Positions 12,320 to 25,000 of a stretch of DNA of 64,000 nucleotides are shown here, piece by piece. This DNA comes from Bugula neritina (Eukaryota; Bryozoa; Gymnolaemata; Cheilostomatida; Bugulidae): contig OZ037767.1 of assembly GCA_964035545.1 (NCBI GenBank), forward strand, positions 10,406,207 to 10,470,206, given 5' to 3'. Below the pieces are notes generated by a model. It was not told where the DNA came from, ran no database searches, and saw only the letters and a program-made list of their open reading frames with translations. The stretch's first letter is position 1, and every line of letters begins with the position of its first letter. The translations under genes were made by a program, and so were the position numbers.

Positions 12320-14203
12320 GCAGCGTTGCGCTGTACAAACTCTTACTACAGAGTGCTGTGACATGTGTTTAAAGTTGAAGTTCCATAAGAAATTATCTGC
12401 TCTTGGTTTTCATTATTTTTAGGCCTCATGTAATGAGCTGACAGGTTAAAGTAGCAATTTGAACACATACTCGTATATAATGTAATATTAGAAATTTATA
12501 TTCTTGATTAGTGAACTACAGCGATGCATAAATTCTGTAGTATGAACTACAGTCGTGCAGTTATGCTGTAGTATTGCCGGTGCCCGTATATGATTATATC
12601 GAATCTTACACAGTATATAGTCTATATACGTTGTGTTACTCCACCATACTCATCTACGTGTCATAGTTCTTTCCTAGCTGACTTTCCTTTGTATGATATT
12701 CTTGAACTAGCTTTGTGATACTCTTGTATATACTGCTCTCTATCTTTCCCTATCCATTCTGGTGGTCAGTACAGCACAAAATCTACTGTCTGTCGGCAAG
12801 ATGCTCATTGCTGTTACACTCTCAGCGATCACCTTTGCCATACCTTAGTTTTTTTCTACACTACCAACAAAATTCAAGTAAATCTCACTTAGTCATTACT
12901 TCTCTACTATTTTTTTGTTGTGATGTGAGCATATTTTTAAAATGAATAAAAATTCTCTAAACTAATGAATTGTTGACTAGTAACTTCAGTGGTGTAGCCA
13001 GGCATTTATGAGGCTTATGTGAATAGAGATCTATTGTTGATAGAATTAATCCTAGTAGTAATTTGCTAGTTGCTATTAAACTGATTTACTAGTAAAAGCA
13101 CTACTTATTCAGTAACATACATGAGCAGCAGCATCAACATAAGTACTCGCGGCTGGGGAGAATTCTTGCTAAGGTATGTTGAAGGATTGTAAGCAGGGGC
13201 TTGATGCCTAGTTTAATAGGACCATGGAATATGATTTAATAAACGCAGTGTTGTCTTCCTGACCTTATTATTTCAAGGTATATGAATAAACTTTAAACTA
13301 TTGTAACCTTTAGCCATAAGACTTCTCTCGGCATAAATCAACAATTTTTAGAAAACACTATGTTTACTATCGTGGCAACAATATAAGAGAGCTAGGGGAA
13401 AAGCATTGGACACACAGCAAGCTAAATTGTAGCTAAGAGATATACAAAGTAATGCATACCAAACTATTGCAACTCTAAAATAAAGTTCTAGATGCAGCAA
13501 GTTGATGCAATGTTTCAACACTTGAAGCAACTTCTAAAATTTGTAATTTAAGATGAATCTCATTGTTGTGCTATGATTTAGCAGGCTGCAAATACAATGA
13601 GTCATCAGCATAGCACATTTCTGCTCATGCTAGATTAGTTTATCAGGTAGGCTTATAGGTTATAATAGGTGGCAAAGAAAAAAAGTCTAGACTTGGGGAA
13701 ATACCAATTGATTTTATATTTAATTCATCAATTTTTATGTTTATGTAAATTGATATCATAGTACCTGAAAATGGCTTTTCAGGGAATAGCAAATATGTTA
13801 TACATAGTTTTTAGAATTTTACATGCAAAGACTTGTTTTGGTACAGCAGTGCAGTACGAAAGTCCTTATATCAGTTGACTGCAGTAGGCTTATAATACAT
13901 TATACCTATTCATAATATGAGATAAGCAAATGAATGATATGTTGGTTTAATACACAAATTGTTGTATATAAGCAAGGCAAAGTTTCATTCATGTTCAGCA
14001 GTTCATACATTCATTCAGTCTGGAATAAAAAACTCAAAAACACAACACTTGTCATACTAAATGAATGGTGAAAGTAGCTGCATATCACACCCTAACTCAA
14101 GCAATGGTTAGGAACTTTCTTTAACTGGGTGACTTAGAACTAGATGTTTCATTTCGAACTGCACAATAACCTATAGATTATTTGGTTGGTGATGCAAGGA
14201 AAG
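12320..14203. other. XPO1 3'UTR and spacer
   Basis: XPO1 3'UTR from 12320 with a polyadenylation signal near 12945, then AT-rich spacer to the start codon of the coiled-coil gene at 14204. No other coding signal is supported. Confidence 0.6.
12945..12950 (+). terminator. Polyadenylation signal of XPO1
   Basis: AATAAA about 626 nt after the XPO1 stop codon. It is the first canonical hexamer I see downstream. Confidence 0.55.
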
Positions 14204-17200
14204 ATGAATGCCCACATGTACCCAACTGTGATAGCAAAAGGCAGAGCAGTCGCCAAACCTCATGTTTCGTTAACTTCCCGAGTCAACGCCAACACTCAAC
14301 GGAAAATAGATAAGATCACTCGGTGAGTTTGTATTTAACTCTCATAAATAAATTTCAACTTATATACACTTATAGCCAATAGGTTGTTTCACTTAACTTT
14401 TGTTTAAAAAACTGCTGCAGCAAAAAATTTCAATTTAATAGCAAATTTTACTTAATAAAAAGTTGAAACAAATTTTCAAATTACCTTGTATATGATTTCA
14501 AATGTGCAACTGTGCCAACTCTTTGTGTCCAAAGTCTATAGCAAAAACTTTGTTTTAATGTTTTTGGATGCATGTGAATTACGTTGCTGTTACAAAATAT
14601 GAGGTACAGTTAGTAAAGTGTACTTAACTACATGGATTTTAAACTAATATAGACTGCACATGCAGTTATGGAGGAAACAAGTCAAGCTGCATGCTTAAGT
14701 TACAAATCTATTTTTAGAAATGAAATTTCAGCTTCAATTATTTCTCCTGGGATAATCCAAAGCAGATTCTGGCTGCCAGAGTTTTACATGGTTGTAACTA
14801 TATTTCTGAAATTTACCAGCTAGATAATGCTAAGCTAATTGGTATTCCTGAAGTTTTGTTGTTTTGCCTTCTGTCATATAGTGTAGGGGAGGGCAACCTA
14901 CCGCACTATGCCATTTTTGCATGTCTCATTTGATCTCCTTTAGCCAATGCCAGTTATTTTGTTAAAATAGACTTTTAATATTTTCATAAACTGACTATAG
15001 ACATGGTATATCCCTTATGGTGTCCAGTAAAACTGGCACAAGTGAAAATGGCACAAATTAAAGAGTAGGTAAAAATGGCACATTTTCAATATTGGGGTAG
15101 GAGTTTGGGGTGAAGGTTTGAGCTTGATTGATTTATTATATATCACAGACATGAAAACGCGTTGTGAAATGCACTATAAATACTCGCTATAATAGGTAGG
15201 CATGAACAAAAATTGGAAAAAAGTCACAACTCTGTTGGATTGTTTAAAATAAAAGATCATTCAAAGTATTTACAAGATGTATTAAAAAGTTATCTCTTCC
15301 CCATGCTCCTCTATATTTGATGGTTCGATATCTTCCAGAAGGGCATTGACTCAGAAAGTTATTGATGAAATGGTCATTGTCTGCTATATATTTGATGGCA
15401 AGTGCTTTAGTTAGTTTTTGAATATGCAAATCGATGTCATGATATACTCAATACCAAGTTTAGAGCAATCTTTGAAAATCCTTCCGATAGCCTTTTTACC
15501 ACTTGCATAGATACAAGTAAAAATAATAGGTAGACAATAGGAGATGAGAGACATGATGAAACTTTTGAATAACATATTTGCTAGAGGTTTAGAGCTAAGG
15601 TACACAAAATTCTTTACAATATACATTCTTCTTGATACTGTTGTAACCACTGATTGTACATGTTCATGAAATCTCAAATTCTGATCCACTAACACACCAA
15701 GGTATCTCACTTTATCAGACAATACAATGTTAGTTCCATTCAATACGAGAGTAGGGGTATGAGGTTTAGCACATTGGGTTGAGAATATCATTTCTTGGGT
15801 GTTAGTCGGGTAAAGGGTTTGGGTTTGGACAAATTTAACATCTGTGTGCGATTTTTACCTACTTTTCCATTTGTGCCACTATACCTGTCCCAATTTTATC
15901 TACTATCAGTTTTTTATAATTCAAGCTCACAGGGTTGATCTGGTAGTGTAGTGAGTAAGTGCTCACTCGACATTGTTGAGCAATTAGTACAACACAGTAG
16001 GGGCATGTTTCATTCTTCATAGCTGAAATATAGCTGAAAATAGTGTGTATATGTAAGTTTCTCAATTATTAATTATACTGGCATTTAATGAAACATCTGT
16101 TAGAGATCTTACAAATAATATTTTGTGGTGATTATTATAGAAAAGCTGTAAGTTGATTGTGTTTATTTATTCGGCGTAGACTTTCAAAAAATCTACACAC
16201 TTCCAGGTAATCCTCATGCTCCAGAAGTTGCCTTCCCCTGATTTAATGTATTGTTGACTAGAATGGAAAACAAAACTAATTCATTTTTAAACACGCTTCA
16301 GTAGAAACATTAGTTTCCTCCATTGCATGTTGGCCACTATCCTGTACTTAGGTAAATTAAGCCACAAATCTTCACGCACCTTGTTCACATGCGTCAGTTT
16401 TGGAATCTCACTGCACTCCACCCTTCTCTTTGTAACACCTTAGACTTAAAACCCCAGTCTAGATCTCCTCTGTTGGTTGATGCTGCATCAAGTATTATTA
16501 TTAGCCGTAGATGCAAGCAGCTTTTGAAAGTCAAAGGTCAAGATGCTGCTTTTCGCAGACTTATTGCCACAAGTGTGTGTTCCTCACAACATGTAAATAT
16601 TCAAGCAGGTGTAGCCATACTCTTCAGTGCATACCATGCGTGCTTTCCAGCAACATCTGCAAAAAATTTGGTCAATGCTCGTGTATTGGTTTGTTTTTAA
16701 TGAAACTCATGTGGGTTAATAGTCACCATCCCTGGAGAACCCCTGATGAAAAGGAAGTCTAAAAGCAGGCTAGGGAGTTGTTTTCTATTGTAGTAAAGGA
16801 GCAATCATAACTGAATGTCCTTTTTAACACCATGCACTAATGGCCTTTACTAGGATTTAAACCGATGACCTTCTCTTTACTAAGCCACAGCTGCTTCTTT
16901 TAGTTACTTTTATTTTTAAAATTGTACCTAAATCTCTTGGATTGGGAAACAAATTCAATATATAAAATTATTTGTAAATGACTTTTGAATGTCACTTTCT
17001 AAAACCACCTGCACCTGCCTTTCAAATCTGCAGGACTAATGAGGCTCAGCTGCAGTCTAAATGGCAGTTGGTGGAGAAGGCGCAAGTCTTCTCTAATCTA
17101 GACTTCAAGAAGAAGCGAATTCTCGTGAAAGAGAAAATGAAGTTTTATCAAAACACTCTTGAGGGGTATCAACAGCTTCAACAGGTACATTAGATATATA

Positions 17201-20200
17201 GTAAGTGCATTAGTTATATAGTAAGTGTATTAGTTATATAGTAAGTGCATTAGTTATATAGTGAGTGTATTAGTTATATAGTAAGTGCATTAATTGTAGA
17301 GTAAGTGTATTAGTTATAGAATAGGTGTATTAGTCCTGTAGTAAGTGTATTGGTTATAGAGTAAGTGTATTAGTTATAGAATAGGTGTATTAGTTCTGTA
17401 GTAAGTGCATTAGTTGAAGAGTAGGTGTGCTAGATATAGAGTAGGTATGTTAGACTGTGGTGAAAAACTCAGGTAAATTATACACACATGAATATCATGA
17501 TGAGTTTTGTGGTACTATGCCGAAACCCTCCCAAGTATTAGAGTGATATGTGTGTAGGAATTTAGTCTCATCCAAGAAGCACATGTATATAAACAATTAT
17601 GAGAGTAGTTGAGGTGTGCATGTAGTTGTGATAAATTTAAAAGAACCTAAGCAGTCATTGGTGGTGCACCACCAGAGTGGTAACTAATGTTTCATTGGCT
17701 CAAATTTTACATGAGTGAAACATTTCTCTAGCTAGCTTTTTTAGTGGATGAAGTTGAATATTATTTTCAGCTGTACTTGGTCTTCAACTACCAACAATTT
17801 GCTGAGGATATATTGTAAGTGTAGGAACAAACTTTTAAACAAATTAGTACTCATGCATTAGTAGATCTGGTTTATTTTTGGTTCCAATTGTCAGAGTTGC
17901 AGTCGCAGCAGTAGAAGTCATGAAACTCCGTCTAGCCAGAAATGGACGACACCATCAAGCATCTTGCCTCCAATAGTTAAAGGGAAATGTAAACCAATGA
18001 AAACCCCACTCCAGGAGGAAAACAATTCAGACTCAATTCGAAGAAAAAGGAAACCCTTTCTAAACAGCTCTACGGTTCGATGCTACTTGGACCTACACCG
18101 TTTACAGGTTTGACCTTTATGTTGGTACATATGTACTTGACGATTCACATTCTATGTCCTATGAATGGCTAAATTTTTGTAGCAAGTACTATAGGGGTAA
18201 ATATTTATAGATATGCAAAACAGTTTTATTGTAAACGTATGTATATTATATATATAACTCTTTTGATGTATTTTTAGAGCAAGCACGTTGCTCAATATCA
18301 GCGCTCGATGGACCAAATCCAAAAACTAGAACTTCAAACAGGAATTGCTTTCTCCTTAAATGTAAGAACTACATAATTGTTACTATCACTATGTTCCATC
18401 AGGTAGCAGTTGAGGTCTAGTGACTCGAGTACTGGAGAATGTGTATGAGATCACGGGTTTGAATCCCATTAAAGCACAAGGTGTTTAGTGGTCACAATTG
18501 GTTTAATAAACTAAAGTTGAGCTAATGCAAGAAAATGGTTTATTTCTGCACCACAGTAGTGTAATATGATCACTCAAATAACTTATTGGTCTAAACATAA
18601 TGGATGCAAATTAAATAAGCCTCAAAATTAAAACACGCCCATTCCAAAAGTTCATATTTTTTATATCTATTCCTGAAGAAGTAGATTTTCATTGAACATT
18701 CAGAGTTGTCTTATCTCCAGATAAAACGGAGCTTCTAGCATCTCTCAGCTATTAGATGTGAGCGGCCTAGTTCTTTCTGCCCCTTACTATTTTACTAAAC
18801 TACAGTATTTTATCATAACTCACATGACTCTAATGTGCTTTGGTCTTGAGCAAAATAACTTGCATTTAGCAATATTTCATACCATTGCTTTCTATTGTTC
18901 ATATTAATTATGCAAAATGTGCCCATAAAATTCCATCCTTTTGAAAACCTAAACCCTTCCACATAATGTTTTGTGAGTTCAAGGCCGATTCAGACAAATA
19001 CCCAGAATATATAATAATATTTAATATAACTATTAAAGTTTAACAATCCAACAAAAGTCAAACTTTGCTTTCAATGATTATAGCTCATTACTTGTTTGGG
19101 CCTCAAAAATGTTTAACAAAATCTCGAAAAGCTCTAACTTTTATAATTCAAGTTATTACAAAGCACAATTTGTTTACTACCAAGGCAATGAACTAATACT
19201 AAAGCAGAACGGGAGACATAATGCCCCACCAAATTCTCATCGAATGTTAAATAATTTAAACTAAATAAGTCAGCATGCTATGATACAAAGTCAGCACACA
19301 TTTCAGGTGCCAAGACGCAGCTTTCCTACCCTCTGTTCTGATACTGAAGAGTCAGGTGACATGAACCGTATTACCAGGATGAGACATCAAATAAAATCTA
19401 CAGAGAATGCTGTTAACAAAGTTCAACAGAAACTTAAGGAGATGTCCAATAAGCTATATCAAGATCACAGTGCAGGCAAGTAACTGATGGAGTGTCCTGT
19501 GACTTCGCAGATTATAGTTGTTATATATATTATATAGTTTTTTGATACAAGATATATAAGCAAGTGCTTGAAGTCAATTCAAATTTATCATCATTGCAGT
19601 AGTGGTAATAGTGGTGGTAGGGGTAGTAGTGGCAGTGGTAGTGGTAGTGGTAGTGGTAGTGGTAGTGGTAGTAGTAGTGGTAGTGATAGTGGTAGTGGCA
19701 GTGGTAGTGGTAGTGGTAGTGGTAGTGATAGTGGTAGTGGTAGTGATAATGGCAGTGATAGTGGTAGTGGTAGTGATAATGGCAGTGGTAGTGGTAGTAG
19801 CAGTAATAGCAGCAGTAGCAGCAGCAGCAGATGTAGATTAGTGTATCAAGAGTGCAAAACCTATAGTGCAGTAAATGGCCCTACATATAATCATACTTGA
19901 ATATGTGGAGATTACAACACTGAAGCATTATGAAAATATATTTACACTCTACAAGTTTATATATTTGAAAAATACTCCCTGTCAATATAGTAGGTATTAT
20001 TAGTATTAGCTCTGATAGTAACATAGTGCATACTAAAACTATATAAAAATAGCTTTGTAATAATAAGTTTTTCCTTAACTTCTATAACAACAATCCAACT
20101 AATGTTTGTATATGTGAAGTATATTGTTTATATAATATTATTTTGACAGTTTCTGAGAAGACTAAATGTGACACGGATAAGGAAGGAAAGAATGACACAA

Positions 20201-20802
20201 AAAGGTTATTTCACATTTTCTGTGAAAAAACTATGAAAGAAATCAGTTTCCACGAGAAGAAAAAGGTAAAAAACCAATTTACCAATATTTCCAACTATAA
20301 TTTGTGCAAAAATCAAAGCAATTTAGTCAGTATGTAGTTCTGCTTGCACTATAAAGTTTTCTCATTGTTTATATTTTTGCTATGCTCTATCACATTTCTT
20401 TAGACTACAAAAGAGTCACCAGCCATTTCTCCAGCTTCTGCAACCTCGAACCACAAAACTGTAAAATATTCTTTGGACTTTTGCACATCTGCAGATGAAA
20501 ATTTAAATGGTAAACCAACATCAAGCACTTTAATCAATTGTTTTCCAAAATATTGAGTTTTCCATTACAAAAATATACTGTGCCAACTGTAGTTTGGTGC
20601 TCATTTTAAATTGTGTACTATTGTTAATATAAGTCATGAATTATATATATATAGCATTGCATTATGACCATTTAACAATTTTGTAGAAAAGACAATTCCT
20701 TTCTCAGATTCTTCAACAGATGCAGATTCTCAAAGTTCGGATGATGACCCCCGATTTAACATATTCAGTAAGAAAAAAGTTATCAAAAGAAGAAAACTCT
20801 GA
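14204..20802 (+). CDS. Unrecognised lysine-rich coiled-coil protein, 357 residues
   Basis: I do not recognise the family. Exons: 14204-14322, 17034-17184, 17895-18107, 18278-18361, 19307-19475, 20150-20265, 20404-20509, 20687-20802. Phases agree and the sum is 1074 nt. The start is the first ATG of an open exon (MNAHMYPTVIAKGRA) with a good GTGAGT donor. Residues about 30-90 are basic and probably coiled coil (WQLVEKAQVFSNLDFKKK). About 91-160 is Ser/Pro/Lys-rich and looks disordered. About 161-235 is a second helical, Gln/Lys-rich stretch (MRHQIKSTENAVNKVQQKL). The C-terminus is acidic, then ends in the nuclear-localisation-like KKKVIKRRKL. No enzyme motif or membrane segment is seen. Intron 5 uses a GC donor (19476, GCAAGT). 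The gene is convergent with the minus-strand gene ending at 22035. A nuclear or centrosomal scaffold role would be a guess. Confidence 0.72.
15049..15882. repeat. Inverted repeat pair flanking a LINE fragment
   Basis: About 33 bp near 15049-15082 (AGTAGGTAAAAATGGCAC at its core) recurs inverted near 15848-15882 (rc core AGTAGGTAAAAATCGCAC). The LINE 3' fragment lies between the arms. Confidence 0.55.
15124..15850 (-). mobile_element. 5'-truncated non-LTR retrotransposon (LINE), 3' end
   Basis: The minus strand encodes the end of a reverse-transcriptase ORF: first the thumb-like segment with KVRYLGVLVDQNLRFHEHV and RRMYIVKNFVYLSSKPLAN (15411-15791), then after one frameshift near 15415 the C-terminus ([15 protein letters not shown], to 15244). 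Catalytic domains are absent, so it is a dead copy. The 3' end carries TTGATT-type simple repeats. A second copy of the same family lies at 36919-37203. It sits in intron 1 of the coiled-coil gene, in antisense. It is probably jockey/CR1-like; the exact clade is not determined. Confidence 0.85.
16700..16905 (-). mobile_element. tRNA-derived SINE copy (diverged)
   Basis: It shares with the copies at 38440, 53928 and 54478 the words ATAGTCACCATCCCTG, GAACCCCTGATG and AATGGCCTTTACT, and ends in a decayed tRNA-like head (GCCACAGCTGC on the forward strand). It lies in intron 1 of the coiled-coil gene. Confidence 0.65.
17185..17455 (+). repeat. 20-bp minisatellite of donor-like units
   Basis: Thirteen near-perfect 20-bp units (TTATATAGTAAGTGCATTAG type), beginning at the donor of exon 2 (CAG|GTACAT at 17185). 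Most carry GTAAGT or a one-base variant (GTGAGT, ATAGGT), and the GTAAGT copies match the U1 consensus better than the real donor. Confidence 0.95.
18405..18500 (+). repeat. tRNA-like SINE head fragment
   Basis: GGTAGCAGTTGAGGTCTAGT resembles an A box, and CACGGGTTTGAATCCC is a near-consensus B box about 30 bp later. No complete tRNA fold is supported. It is probably a decayed SINE. Confidence 0.4.
19597..19830 (+). repeat. (AGTGGT)n microsatellite/minisatellite
   Basis: About 230 bp of AGTGGT with AGTAGT, AGTGAT and AGTGGC variants, in intron 5 of the coiled-coil gene. Its open frames (Ser/Gly or Val repeats) are artefacts of composition. Confidence 0.95.
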
Positions 20803-22034
20803 ACTAATTATTGTGGAAGCAGAACAGCAATTTGTGGACGCGATCTTTTAGTATAAATGCAATTCTGACTAGATGTTGCAGTCTAAGCAGTTCATTTTTT
20901 AGAATTTGGAGTTGCTGTTCCAATTAGCTACAAATTTGCAGTTTTATTATGGCAAATAGATAATACTAGCTGATAGCTAAAAAACTTTATGCCAAAGTGT
21001 GAATTACAAATGAAGATTAAAAAGGACACATGTAAATTTTATTATAGTTTATTATTGTATATATTATTTTGATAACATTAACAAAAATAGCATACCTTCA
21101 TAAAAGATAAAACACTATACATGATAACATAGGGGGAATAGAGTGCTGATATATAACGTAAAGTCTCTATCAATAGCAACAGGATTGCAGGGATATAAGT
21201 GTCAGCAGATTCTGAGATGGGTGGGTACCTGAGGTACTCGATGGTGGGGCACACATCTCAAAGGAATTTGGGCTATACACATCATTGAGTAAGAAAATGT
21301 GCTGAGCGATAAAGCAACGGATAAAAGGGTTAAAACTGAGATCATAGAAAATTGAATTTGTGTGTTTAATGGGGCCATTGGCATATATATAGCTGTTTCC
21401 AAAGCAAAAACTGCTACATTGCTATGAATACTAGATTTAGGAGTGAAAAATAAATACAAGGTTTGTACAAAGTAATTTACATTCAACTGTACATCATTGT
21501 CATACAATTATCTAACCGACTCTAAAAACAAATTAAAAAACTGGGCGTGTTGTATAAACAGCGAACATACATCAGCGAACTAGTATCCACTGGCAAATTA
21601 TGAGCAAGATATTGCATATATGGATGAGCAAACGGCATGTTGCATTTGATGAACTGTCCAGTGTGTACAACTACACTAAACAGTATGGAGCACTCAGCAA
21701 AATATTCTTATTTATAATACATGGAGTTAAAAACCTTACCCAAGGAATATAATGTACAGCACCAAATGCTAACGTTAACTGTTTATGATAGAAGGTAAAA
21801 AGAGGGGAGCATAACACCTGGAAATATTAGACCACTGGAGGGACCTCAACTGACTGGGCTGAGATCTGAACTTGGCAAGACATATTAAAATATAACAGCA
21901 CCTAATACTAAAATATGGAGCAATAATCTCTATAGAATATTCAGTTTTTTTTCTCACTAACCACAAAGTTAAAAATACTCAGGAAACAGTAATATGATAT
22001 AAAGTGATAAAACAACGTATGATGGTGGAGCCGC
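20803..22034. other. Spacer between convergent genes
   Basis: 3' regions of the coiled-coil gene (+) and the BH3-like gene (-) face each other across 1.2 kb. ATTAAA at 21016 is a possible poly(A) signal for the plus gene, and two forward TTTATT words near 21037 and 21047 for the minus gene. Nothing else is supported. Confidence 0.45.
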
Positions 22035-25000
22035 TTATTCTTTCAGAGGATCTCCAAACAATTTGTTTAGAATGGAGTTTCTTCGTCTTCCAGGATTAAC
22101 ATTTTCAGCCGTTTCTCTGCTATTTCCTCTAGTTTCTCTGCGGTCAACATTCTGCTGTTGCACCTGTTGCTGTAATAGAATTGGTACAAGGTGATTGTCA
22201 CACAGTGAGTACATAGAAACTGCAAGGTGATTGTCACACAGTGACTACATAGAAACTACAAGGTGATTGTCACACAGTGAGTACATAGAAACTGCAAGGC
22301 GGTTATCACATAGTGACTACATAAAAACTGCAAGGTGGTTATCACATAGTGACTACATAGTAACTACACAGTTCACAAAAACATGGTATAGTATTCTATT
22401 ATATCAAATGGTGGTCTGCATCTTCTCCCACTTTACACCCATTTCCTATTATTACTCAATACACCCGATATTCTAGTACACAGAAAGGCCAAGGGTCCTA
22501 TGGTTACATGGTGCTAGAATAAATAATATCCTGTTCATATGTTTCAAGACATTTAGCCCTCCTATAATATTATTATGGAATATATTATGTTTTACAAAAC
22601 GCAATGTTGGTTTATATTAACTAGTTTCAAGGTCTCTATAGCCAAGTAGAGGAAGGCTTAGTTTGAGAGCCACTAATGACTTATGAATCACTCGGATAAG
22701 TACCTAAGCAGTGGAGATCAGTTCGAAGGTAAGGGGGGTTAAATCTACCCCCAAACATTCCCTGCTAGTAGGTTAGTAGACTGAAGGGTAGAGATGTTGA
22801 ATATAAAGCTAGATTCCCTTTAAATTTGTTTGATTGTAAACATTGCACAAGTTAGGAGTATGTCTGTATCATAGATACGACCACTAGAACTTTGCTAAAG
22901 TTGGGGATTAAATTTTCCACTTTTAAATAAAACTTATAACTACAAGCTTTTTTCAAACTATATTGCCATTTAAAATTGTAGTTTGTTACTTTTACCAATT
23001 GCTTAATACTTCATAATCATTTACAAAATATAGAACATTTTAGTATATTCAGTGATTATTTTGTTTATTCTGTAAATTGATTACTTTTTAAATTTGCTAT
23101 AGCCTATTGTATGTGAACTCATGCTTATACAATGGTGAATATACCAACCATCAGGTTATGCTGGTTATGTCGTCTTCTAAGGCTCAAAGCACAAAACTCA
23201 TCCGAGATGTCCCTCAAACTGGTTCCCATCTGCCTCAAAGTGTAAGGGGAAAGGAGGGCACTCTCTGACAAAGCCCGAGATCTCAATCCTCCACGTGGAA
23301 CTACATCAGGGAGGGGCCCAGTGACATTTGCCATCTGTCCATCAGTGCCCTGCACTAAACACAGCATAGAACTAATAGAATACTCAGACTAACACTTGGA
23401 TGGGGGGGGGGGAGGGGGGAACTCAGATCTGCTATGATATAGAATATGAACCTGAACTGAGTTTGAATCTCCAGTTACATCTAAACAAATTATAAATAGC
23501 TTCAAAAGAAAAAAAAACTGGGAAGAATGAAACACTAAACTGGATGTGCTTGTTCGAGCTTGAAATAATAACAGTGATAATAACAAAGCAAGATGAATAT
23601 TCATGCACTGGATTGTTTTTCAGATTATGATTCGTACTGCTTATTGCTGATTCAATTAAAACTGGCTTACAGATAATGAGTAACTCATGACGTAAAAAGA
23701 AACTACATATGACATAGTTGGGAAATTTGTAGTCATGACTGGGAAATTTGGCTATTTAGGAAGTTTTATTATAGGCTGGCTTTTCCAAGTTCCATGTAGT
23801 ATTATATAAGCTGACCTTCGACCTTATAGTCAGCCAGCTCTTCCATGCTTCTAAAATTAACTGGGCCAATTCCAACTAATAATTTCAACACTTTTGGCAG
23901 AGTAGGCCTACATATAACTGAGCTAATTACTAAAACAAAACACCCCAATACATTGTGAGCCCAGCTTCTGATACAACCACTAAAGTACTATGATTATTTC
24001 TACTACAGCTTTTTGTTTTTACAAGTTGTGGCAGACATGAATAAGATGGCTGCTGACCTACTCTAATATAGCAGACATGATGCATATCATTACACTAAGA
24101 TGCAGTGTCAAATTATTTTCCCCAGGGTCACACACTATTACCCCATTATTAGGCTGTTAAAGCCCAGTGTGTGAAGTATCTACCGAATCTTCACTACTGA
24201 CATCCAGGGCTCAGCTAAAAGACAAGCTGCCTCATTACCAACAGCTTTCAGAGTAAAGATTACCCTTAATACAAAGTCTGTTGTTATATGCAGGTGCCTC
24301 TAAGTACGTGGCCCATAAAATACCCTTTCAAAGTATATCTCAGAAAAATCAAACTAAACTGAATTTGGTGGAATTGTCAACTACTACAGTTGACTGTAGA
24401 TTTTACAATTAACAATTTGGGTAAACAGTGTTTTTCCAGTTACTAATATCTATAATGAAGCAGTTTCCATAGAGCTGGGCTAATAACCATAGGCAACTTC
24501 AGTAAAATTTAATAAGTGGCTATACAATCTCCTTTTAAGAATATTATACTTATATTTTGAGCTACAGTGGTGTGACAGGGTGTTATATTAGTGTGTGTTA
24601 AAATATATGCAATTATGCTGAGGTGTTCCAGTCTGCAGGATAATCTGACTGAAGCAACTATTAAGTTGTTTGTATTGAAAGGAAGAAGAGAGATGGAGTT
24701 ATTAGGGAGGCAGGCTAGTAGAGGGAGTGGGATGGGGGAGGTGAGTAGAGGGGTGTGGCTAGTAGAGGGAGAGAGGGGTGTGGCTAGTAGAGGGGGTGTG
24801 GCTGGTAGAGGGGGTGTGGCTAGTAGAGAAGAGAGAGCCAGCAGAAGAATTGCCAACTACTAGTGACAGAGCTTTACATCTGTGTGCCAATAAGCATCAC
24901 ATTATATATTACTGTATAGAATAATGTTTTGTTAATATTTTGGCAGATGACCAGAGAGATTGAAAATCTTTGTTAATTACAAAAGGCAAAGTGCCTTTTG

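Noticed and set aside
15244-15791. Active LINE gene
   Set aside because: Only the C-terminal end remains, with a frameshift and no catalytic reverse-transcriptase motif.
17771-17814. Extra exon of the coiled-coil gene (LYLVFNYQQFAEDI)
   Set aside because: Good splice-like ends, but its 44-nt length breaks the reading frame of the next exon, while skipping it keeps phase. It could be a poison exon; not supported.
19568-19900. Ser/Gly-rich open frame
   Set aside because: AGTGGT microsatellite inside an intron; splicing phase of the host gene skips it.
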